Assembly: GCA_027295475.1 (NCBI GenBank)
Contig: JAPUKV010000104.1
Span: 1 to 7,903, forward strand
Direction of reading: 5' to 3'
Length of the DNA stretch: 7,903 nt
From: Pseudomonadota bacterium
GTDB lineage: Bacteria; Pseudomonadota; Gammaproteobacteria; Woeseiales; Woeseiaceae
Shown: positions 1 through 4,456 of the stretch, in pieces
Layout: each line of letters opens with the position of its first letter
How positions within the stretch are numbered: position 1 is the first letter of the stretch
Made by a program: the position numbers and the translations under genes
The notes under the pieces: model-generated
Databases searched by the model: none
What the model saw: the letters and a program-made list of their open reading frames with translations, nothing else
Told to the model about the DNA's origin: nothing

Positions 1-239
1 GCCAGCAGGAAAAGATGTGCCTGATCGTCACCGAATCGCATGATCGCGAACCCGGCGATTACGCCATCCCTGCTTGCGACCAGCACCATGGTGTCCTTGT
101 CTCGAATATGTCGCCTGACCCTCGCCGGGGTCCAGCGCCAGTGGAGCCCGTACTCGATATGCAGCCGGGACATCGAGGCAATTGTCCTGGCCTCTGACGG
201 ATGTGCTGCCCTGAGCGTGATGCTGGCTGTCGGTTTCAA
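1..239 (-). CDS. GNAT-family N-acetyltransferase, N-terminal part (runs off the left edge)
   Basis: Reading leftward from a TTG at 239-237 there are 79 uninterrupted codons to the window edge, so the C-terminal part is missing. The product starts MKPTASITLRAAHPSEAR and continues through IEYGLHWRWTP (about residues 29-39) to TMVLVASRDGVIAGFAIMRF (about 54-73). This is the N-terminal alpha1-alpha2 region followed by the beta2-beta3 strands of a GNAT fold ('V.VA..dg.iaGF.im.fg'). The family transfers an acetyl group from acetyl-CoA to an amine; the CoA-binding R/Q-x-x-G-x-G/A motif would lie beyond the edge. An in-frame TAG at 275-273 limits the start. TTG 239 is the only ATG/GTG/TTG codon before Met23, and family-like sequence begins right after it, but I see no good Shine-Dalgarno. 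The gene is divergent from the MaoC-type hydratase gene. Substrate unknown; protein or small-molecule acetylation are both possible. Confidence 0.75.
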   Translation of the reverse strand, partial: MKPTASITLRAAHPSEARTIASMSRLHIEYGLHWRWTPARVRRHIRDKDTMVLVASRDGVIAGFAIMRFGDDQAHLFLL

Positions 240-379
240 ATCGGTTTTGTATGTGGTGATTTGATCTGGTGGCTATCGTATGACAACTTGCTGCCCAATA
301 ACCACCGCAATAGAATGCAGCCCCCGAACTTCCATGACCTGAACCGGAAACACGCAATGACAGCCAGGATAGTCGAATC
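240..379. other. Divergent intergenic region, GNAT gene / MaoC-type hydratase gene
   Basis: This 140-bp gap must hold the promoters of both divergent genes. I found no -35/-10 pair with acceptable spacing on either strand and no strong inverted repeat. A weak GGTGG...CCACC pairing with a long loop (about 269-306) is not convincing as an operator. An AGGA at about 366-369 lies 10 nt before the ATG of the rightward gene and is its likely ribosome-binding site. Confidence 0.4.
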
Positions 380-1234
380 ATGCCACTGAACTACGATGCG
401 CTCATGGGCACCAGGTGTACCGACGAGCCCAGCAGTTATGACGATACGGATACCATGCTGTACGCACTTGGCGTTGGATTCGGCAGTGATCCAATGGACG
501 AGGATGAGCTGCCGTATGTTTTTGAAGAGCGGTCGCTCAAGACGGTGCCGACGATGGCAAGCACCCTGACGCCGGGTGATTTGCTCGCTGACTGTGGCTG
601 GGATTACAGCCGTATTTTACTCGGCGAACAAAAACTCGATTTATTCCGGCCGTTGCCCGCCGCCGGCAAACTATTGACTGACAGCCGCGTCGTAGCTGCT
701 TTCGATAAAGGTCCCGACGGGGGCGCTGTGATCTGCGTCGAATCGGAGGTCCGAATGGCAAAGGACGATACAGCGCTGTTTGTGGTCAACAGTACAATCG
801 TCGCGCGTGGCGACGGCGGATTCGGCGGCCCGTCCGGTCGGGGGCCAGCGCCGCACACGCTACCGAAGCGTGAACCTGATCTGCGTTGTGACCTCGAGAC
901 ACGGCCCGATCAGGCATTACTCTACCGCTTGCGCCGTGACCGCAATCCGCTGCATGCGGATCCGGTCGTGGCACGACAAGCCGGCTTCGAAAGGCCGATT
1001 CTGCACGGCCTGTGTACATACGGAATAGCCTGTCGGTCCATACTCAAGACCATCTGCAACTACGATTACACGCTCATCTCTGGATTCAACGTTCGATTCA
1101 CAGCGCCGGTGTTTCCGGGCGACACGGTAACCACTGAAATGTGGCAGGATCGCAATATCGTCTCGTTCCGTTGCCTCGTGAAGGCGCGCGATGCCGTTGT
1201 TATTAACAATGGAAAGTGCACGTTATCCGCATGA
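380..1234 (+). CDS. MaoC-type (hydratase 2) enoyl-CoA hydratase, double hot-dog
   Basis: This 284-residue protein has the length and layout of the (R)-specific 2-enoyl-CoA hydratase 2 family, the bacterial relatives of the hydratase domain of peroxisomal multifunctional enzyme 2. The family hydrates trans-2-enoyl-CoA to (R)-3-hydroxyacyl-CoA. Residues 1-145 form the non-catalytic N-terminal hot-dog (YALGVGFG at 28-35, LPYVFEE at 44-50, RGDGGFGG at 143-150). Residues 170-284 form the catalytic hot-dog, with the signature DRNPLHADP at 187-195 and GFERPILHGLCTYG at 202-215. D187 and H192 are the expected catalytic pair, and N189 is also kept. RFTAPVFPGDTV (239-250) is the usual C-terminal motif. 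The start fits because family-like sequence begins near residue 3. Oddity: the Ser-Gly that normally precedes the catalytic Asp reads Arg-Arg (R185, R186). Family assignment is firm; substrate chain length and activity are not shown. Confidence 0.93.
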   Translation: MPLNYDALMGTRCTDEPSSYDDTDTMLYALGVGFGSDPMDEDELPYVFEERSLKTVPTMASTLTPGDLLADCGWDYSRILLGEQKLDLFRPLPAAGKLLTDSRVVAAFDKGPDGGAVICVESEVRMAKDDTALFVVNSTIVARGDGGFGGPSGRGPAPHTLPKREPDLRCDLETRPDQALLYRLRRDRNPLHADPVVARQAGFERPILHGLCTYGIACRSILKTICNYDYTLISGFNVRFTAPVFPGDTVTTEMWQDRNIVSFRCLVKARDAVVINNGKCTLSA

Positions 1235-1237
1235 GTG

Positions 1238-1942
1238 TCAGTCGCTTACTCGTCTCGCGGTAATCCGAAATTTCATTTCCATTTGGTCGCGTACGCGGAT
1301 GCCTCCGAGAAAGGCTTTGAATGGCGTCAGTCCAAGTTGTCCATGCGTCACAACGAAGCTCCCTGTAACGATAATTTGCTCATCGCCTGCACTGACTGTG
1401 GCCGGAAATTCCAGGATATTAGTCTGACCCCTGACGGTGACTTCTGACTTGACCAGGACATCCGGCAGCTCACCCGACCAATACCGGGAACGGATATCGA
1501 TACTACTGAAGTTCGCGCTGTCCAGCAGTTTACTGCCAAGCATATTCGCTTGCGTGCCTTGCTTATTTTTGTCAGAGACTGTTTTTTTGAACGGCTTGCC
1601 CTCCTGACGCCGTAATTCATCAATATCGACCTCAAGACCCGCGACCGCAATCGTCAGCCAGACACTGGAAGTGGCCGGATGTTCACGAATCTCGATGCGA
1701 CCGCCGATATCGGTCGTCGATATCACATGGTTGTGCCCGAAAGCACCGAGCAAGCCGCCACGATAGACCAGCACTCGAACCTCACTCTCGCTCTGCACGA
1801 CTTCGAAGACCCCTGGGCCAGGATATTCGGATGCAGTCGCGATCGAGTTCGCAAGGGCAAACATGATCAATGCGACGAAGCCGAAAACTCGCGCACCGAT
1901 GCTAAACTCTTGCCCGGGATTCAGGTGTCGCTGCAGGAGCAA
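1238..1942 (-). CDS. YceI-family exported protein
   Basis: The C-terminal ~195 residues look like a YceI lipocalin-like beta-barrel of the subgroup carrying a GHNHV motif (residues 69-73 from the chosen start), in the context EVRVLVYRGGLLGAF-GHNHVI. Family members are periplasmic or secreted and some bind polyisoprenoid or amphiphilic ligands; no ligand can be predicted here. The N-terminus has a hydrophobic stretch VFGFVALIMFALA (19-31) and a probable signal peptidase I site after ATA (37). The start is uncertain. TTG 1942 is chosen because it gives a complete signal peptide and avoids overlap with the divergent crotonase gene. ATG 1981 or 2017 would add an unusual N-terminus overlapping that gene, and ATG 1864 would cut the signal peptide. 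None has a good Shine-Dalgarno. The stop lies 3 nt from the stop of the convergent MaoC-type gene. Confidence 0.85.
   Translation of the reverse strand: MLLQRHLNPGQEFSIGARVFGFVALIMFALANSIATASEYPGPGVFEVVQSESEVRVLVYRGGLLGAFGHNHVISTTDIGGRIEIREHPATSSVWLTIAVAGLEVDIDELRRQEGKPFKKTVSDKNKQGTQANMLGSKLLDSANFSSIDIRSRYWSGELPDVLVKSEVTVRGQTNILEFPATVSAGDEQIIVTGSFVVTHGQLGLTPFKAFLGGIRVRDQMEMKFRITARRVSD
1900..1908 (+). promoter_or_regulatory. Possible extended -10 element for the crotonase gene
   Basis: TGC followed by TAAACT matches an extended -10 box (4 of 6 against TATAAT, with the TGn extension). It lies about 38 nt upstream of the crotonase ATG and inside the 5' part of the opposing yceI-family gene. No clear -35 is present at 16-18 nt, so this is a suggestion only. 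Confidence 0.25.
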
Positions 1943-1945
1943 GTA

Positions 1946-2749
1946 ATGAGTGACAGAGTGACAGTCGAAATTGGAAATCATGTTGCCGAGGTTACCCTCA
2001 ACCGGCCGCAAAAACACAACGCCGTTGATCTTGCCATGATCGAAGCGCTTATTGACGCAGGCGAGTCGCTGGCTGACGATTCATCCGTACGTGCCGTCGT
2101 ACTCTACGGCGCCGGTGAGAATTTCTGTGCCGGGATCGATCTTTCGGTGTTTCAGGGGGACGGCATTGAGGGCCTCGACAAGCAGGCGTTCCAGGCTCGT
2201 GAGGGCTCGCCGGCAAACTTCTTCCAGAGCGCAGCCTACGTCTGGCGCGCATTGCCGGTTCCGGTTATCGCTGCAATCCAGGGCGTCGCTTTCGGCGCAG
2301 GGCTGCAGATCGCCCTCGGCGCAGACATTCGCTACGCGAGCCCCGATGCGCGGTTTTCCATCATGGAAATCAAGTGGGGCATCATCCCTGACATGGCGAT
2401 CACGGCCACGCTTCGGGACATCATGCCCGTGGACCGCATCAAGGAGCTGGCCTATTCAGGCCGGATAATAGCCAGCAGCGAGGCCGAGGAGGTCGGCCTC
2501 ATTACGTCGGTGCAGGAGGACCCGCTCGATGCGGCCCGTGGACTGGCAACAGAGATTGCCGGCAAATCACCTGACGCAATTCGGGCCATCAAAAGCCTGA
2601 TCAATACCGCGTGGCACGATTCGGTCGAACGGGCGCTGCAGCGAGAAGCAGAGCTGCAGATCAGGGTCATGGCGACGCCGAATCACACCGAGGCCGTCAA
2701 GTCGAATCTCGAGAAAAGGTCGGCCGATTTTCTGGATGCGGGCTCCTGA
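1946..2749 (+). CDS. Crotonase-family protein (enoyl-CoA hydratase/isomerase)
   Basis: A 267-residue crotonase-fold protein, the usual length for the family, which acts on acyl-CoA thioesters in the cytoplasm. Visible family elements are LNRPQKHNAV (18-27), the oxyanion-hole segments FCAGIDLS (60-67) and GVAFGAG (113-119), ADIRYASPDARF (126-137), and the EIKWGIIPDM loop (141-150). E141 aligns with the second catalytic Glu of mitochondrial enoyl-CoA hydratase (E164 of the rat enzyme). The first (E144 in rat, in GGGCEL) is replaced by Q121 in GAGLQIAL. That pattern resembles a known bacterial crotonase subgroup whose reaction is unclear, so hydration, isomerisation or another acyl-CoA reaction are all possible. 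Start: AGGAG at 1935-1939 with a 6-nt gap to ATG 1946. The frame is open upstream to 1679, but that stretch is antisense to the yceI-family gene and does not look like crotonase. Confidence 0.92.
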   Translation: MSDRVTVEIGNHVAEVTLNRPQKHNAVDLAMIEALIDAGESLADDSSVRAVVLYGAGENFCAGIDLSVFQGDGIEGLDKQAFQAREGSPANFFQSAAYVWRALPVPVIAAIQGVAFGAGLQIALGADIRYASPDARFSIMEIKWGIIPDMAITATLRDIMPVDRIKELAYSGRIIASSEAEEVGLITSVQEDPLDAARGLATEIAGKSPDAIRAIKSLINTAWHDSVERALQREAELQIRVMATPNHTEAVKSNLEKRSADFLDAGS

Positions 2750-2890
2750 TGCTGGCTCATTGGAGCTAATGTTGCCTCTACACGTTTCCACGGAACTTTT
2801 GTCATCTAAACAGACTCTTATTGACTGCACGTCGCAGACAGGTGTGTGCGAGAATGCATCTCGTCCGGGGTGCGACATTCGAGAATTTGA
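2750..2890. other. Intergenic spacer, crotonase gene / Sel1-repeat gene
   Basis: No gene is apparent in this 141-bp spacer. It contains isolated -35-like hexamers (TTGTCA at 2799-2804, TTGACT at 2821-2826) without well-spaced -10 partners. It also has a small inverted repeat CGAGA-ATGCA-TCTCG (2849-2863). A short GCTC-ATTG-GAGC palindrome just after the crotonase stop has no T-run and is too weak to call a terminator. Confidence 0.4.
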
Positions 2891-3601
2891 TTGAAGTCTC
2901 TTGTGAACATTCGGCTATCCATTCCTCTTGGTCTTGTCACACTTTTGACAGCGGCTGTCGTTCTGGCGCAAACCTATCCGTCGTTCCCCGGCGGTGAAAC
3001 CGATCAGCGAACGCGCCGTACGCAGCAGCAGGTCGAAAAGCTCTATGTCCAGGGCGCCTATGACCGTGCTTATTTCATTTATCGTAACGAGCTTGCACCC
3101 AGAGGTGACAAATACGCCCAGTACATGATCGGATACATGCACCTGACAGGCGTTGGAGTGGCAGAGGATCCGGCGGTCGCTCTTGCCTGGTATCGGCTTG
3201 CGGCAGAACGCGGCGAGCCATCCATATCACTGGCCGGGAACGAACTCGAGGAGACCCTGAATCCAACGCAGCTCGCCGCGACAGAGGCGCTGTTCGCAGA
3301 GCTCAAAAGTGAATTGAGCGACAGGGTACTGATTATTGAACTCATTCGAGAGGATCTGGATCTGTTGCGAAACAGCTCGGTGCGCGGCGGTGCCAGGGGC
3401 GGAGGCCATATGCTGGTGATCGATCGTCGTTTCGGCCAGATGAGCGGCGGGCACTACTATCAGCTGATAGAAAACCGGATCGATGCACGGCTCAAGTACT
3501 TGAAAGGTCAGGTCGAGGTTGTCGATATCGGGGATGACTCCGAGGCGCTGGAGTTAACCGAGATCGAAGCAGAGATCAGGCGGGCTTATGCCGGAGATTG
3601 A
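2891..3601 (+). CDS. Exported Sel1-repeat (TPR-like) protein
   Basis: A 236-residue protein of unassigned function. Residues 1-26 form a signal peptide: K2 and R8 in the n-region, hydrophobic IPLGLVTLLTAAVVLA, probable cleavage VLA-Q at 26/27. The mature protein is therefore likely periplasmic, and no lipobox Cys is present. Residues 53-108 form an alpha-hairpin solenoid. The clearest unit is a Sel1-like repeat at 76-108 (AQYMIGYMHLTGVGV, then DPAVALAWYRLAAERG), preceded by a TPR-like helix pair (QGAYDRAYFIYRNEL). Such repeats usually mediate protein-protein contacts in the envelope. The C-terminal half (about 120-236) is charged, probably helical, and has a glycine-rich patch RGGARGGG (165-172); I do not recognise it. 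TTG 2891 is chosen because it gives a complete signal peptide; GTG 2903 is an alternative. The Shine-Dalgarno is weak (GAGAA, 2881-2885). The gene stands alone and converges on tetR. Confidence 0.82.
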   Translation: MKSLVNIRLSIPLGLVTLLTAAVVLAQTYPSFPGGETDQRTRRTQQQVEKLYVQGAYDRAYFIYRNELAPRGDKYAQYMIGYMHLTGVGVAEDPAVALAWYRLAAERGEPSISLAGNELEETLNPTQLAATEALFAELKSELSDRVLIIELIREDLDLLRNSSVRGGARGGGHMLVIDRRFGQMSGGHYYQLIENRIDARLKYLKGQVEVVDIGDDSEALELTEIEAEIRRAYAGD

Positions 3602-3610
3602 CGCACGTCG

Positions 3611-3640
3611 GTAGAAGCAGCTCCTGCGAATCGCTTCTAC
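3611..3640. repeat. REP-like hairpin between convergent genes, possible terminator
   Basis: A perfect 8-bp inverted repeat, GTAGAAGC (3611-3618) and GCTTCTAC (3633-3640), encloses a 14-nt loop. It starts 9 nt after the Sel1-repeat gene stop, and its right arm overlaps the last codons of the leftward tetR gene. There is no U-tract, so classical intrinsic termination is not shown. The GTAG...GCTCCTGC...CTAC layout resembles REP elements of Xanthomonas/Pseudomonas-type genomes, whose ends read GTAGGAGC...GCTCCTAC (from memory). It could act in both directions, as a terminator or mRNA 3'-end stabiliser. Only one copy is present in this window. Confidence 0.55.
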
Positions 3641-4233
3641 GATTCGATCTTGCGTAATCCGTTGGTCAATATCTTCGGAAACTCCGCCACCACTTTCTTT
3701 GCCAGGAGCGCGTCACTGTGGAACCATTTCGGGATCCAGTTGATGGCACCCATTATGGCGTTACCCGTCATTCGGACGTCACATTCGGCGATGCTTTCGT
3801 CCTGGATTCCGGCCGCCAGAATTTCTTCGAAGCCCGTGCTGTGCTGCCGCGACACGTTCAGGACGTCGTTGCGATGAGTCGGTTTTAGCGAGGGAATCTC
3901 GCTCATGATCGCGACGGGGCCGCGATCGCCGACCATGATTTCCACGTGGTAGCGAATGTATAAAAAGGCCTGCTCGAATCCACAATGGCCTTCAGCGCGT
4001 GCGCGATCCATCGCCTCTTTTCCGAGCTCCGCCGCGCGCAGGTAGCATTGATAGACCAGCTCCTCTTTATTGCGCACGTAGTAGTAGAGGGCTGCATCTG
4101 TCAAGCCAAGATGATTAGCGACATCCTTGAGTGAGGTGCCGCTGTATCCCTTTTCGTTGAAGCAGGTCGCCGCCGCTTTCAGCATCCTGCCCCGCTGCAG
4201 CTGGAAACGTGTTTCCTCGGCAATTTTGACCAT
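3637..4233 (-). CDS. TetR-family transcriptional repressor
   Basis: A 198-residue protein with an N-terminal TetR DNA-binding domain: helix 1 around RMLKAAATCFNEKGY (16-30), then the helix-turn-helix TSLKDVANHLGLTDAALYYYV (33-53), and KEELVYQCY (56-64). The rest (about 65-198) is the helical ligand-binding and dimerisation domain, whose ligand cannot be read from sequence. Start ATG 4233 is chosen because AAGGGG lies 4 nt upstream. The frame stays open to a GTG at 4323, which would add a Pro/Ala/Arg-rich tail of 30 residues, so a longer form is possible. The gene is divergent from icmF, and the shared intergenic region contains a 26-bp palindrome that makes a good operator. It probably represses icmF and itself and responds to an acyl-CoA; that is inference from arrangement. 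Confidence 0.93.
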   Translation of the reverse strand: MVKIAEETRFQLQRGRMLKAAATCFNEKGYSGTSLKDVANHLGLTDAALYYYVRNKEELVYQCYLRAAELGKEAMDRARAEGHCGFEQAFLYIRYHVEIMVGDRGPVAIMSEIPSLKPTHRNDVLNVSRQHSTGFEEILAAGIQDESIAECDVRMTGNAIMGAINWIPKWFHSDALLAKKVVAEFPKILTNGLRKIES

Positions 4234-4344
4234 ATTTCCCCTTGGTCGTGTCGCTGGCGCAGCGGGTGTCTTCCGCGGCGCCGGCATGGTCGCTGATCCC
4301 ATTGTCAAAACTGGCGCCTGCACTTGTGTTCTGCGCTCGTCTGG

Positions 4345-4370
4345 ATTATTTTAATCTATATTAAAATAAT
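4345..4370. promoter_or_regulatory. Palindromic operator candidate between tetR and icmF
   Basis: Perfect inverted repeat: arms ATTATTTTAAT (4345-4355) and ATTAAAATAAT (4360-4370) around a 4-nt centre CTAT. The full span of 26 bp has the size of a TetR-dimer site. It covers the predicted -10 box of tetR and touches the shared TTGCAA box, so binding would block tetR directly and probably icmF. It is much more AT-rich than the surrounding genes. A hairpin role in RNA is less likely because every stem pair is A-T. Confidence 0.7.
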
Positions 4371-4375
4371 TGCAA
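4348..4375 (-). promoter_or_regulatory. Predicted tetR promoter
   Basis: On the minus strand, TTGCAA (4375-4370, 4 of 6 to the -35 consensus) is followed after 16 nt by TAAAAT (4353-4348, 5 of 6 to the -10 consensus). The -10 lies inside the left arm of the palindrome, which implies autorepression. Transcription would begin near 4341, giving a leader of about 107 nt before ATG 4233. Confidence 0.5.
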
Positions 4376-4399
4376 TAGCCTATGTAATTGACTTATATG
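4370..4399 (+). promoter_or_regulatory. Predicted icmF promoter
   Basis: TTGCAA (4370-4375) serves as -35 and TATATG (4394-4399, 4 of 6) as -10, with an 18-nt spacer. Because TTGCAA is its own reverse complement, the same six bases could serve both promoters. An alternative is TTGACT (4388-4393) as -35 with a poor -10 inside the leader hairpin. Moderate support only. Confidence 0.4.
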
Positions 4400-4407
4400 G
4401 GTTTTTC

Positions 4408-4428
4408 CTGATTTTGGCGAAAAATCAG
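4408..4428. repeat. Inverted repeat in the icmF leader
   Basis: Perfect 8-bp arms CTGATTTT (4408-4415) and AAAATCAG (4421-4428) flank a 5-nt centre GGCGA. It lies 13 nt upstream of the GGAGG (4442-4446) that probably serves as the icmF ribosome-binding site. It could be a second operator or a small leader hairpin. No cobalamin riboswitch is apparent: the leader is too short for one. Confidence 0.45.
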
Positions 4429-4456
4429 CACTTTATCTGGCGGAGGACCGAGGTCG

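Noticed and set aside
28..381. 117-codon ATG-start leftward reading
   Set aside because: Low-complexity, unlike any family I know, and it overlaps the coherent GNAT frame on the same strand and the start of the MaoC-type gene.
1679..1945. N-terminal extension of the crotonase by 89 codons
   Set aside because: It is antisense to the yceI-family gene, has no crotonase-like residues, and ATG 1946 has an AGGAG at the right distance.
2799..2855. Promoter in the spacer before the Sel1-repeat gene (TTGTCA or TTGACT)
   Set aside because: Neither hexamer has a reasonable -10 at 16-18 nt.
2849..2863. CGAGA-ATGCA-TCTCG as an operator
   Set aside because: Only 5-bp arms with no promoter next to them; likely chance.
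4234..4323. Longer TetR protein starting at GTG 4323
   Set aside because: The ribosome-binding site before ATG 4233 is far better; the extra 30 residues are a Pro/Ala/Arg-rich tail. Not excluded.
4371..4456. Cobalamin riboswitch upstream of the B12-dependent icmF
   Set aside because: The leader is under 90 nt and lacks a B12-box-like sequence; only a simple 8-bp inverted repeat is present.
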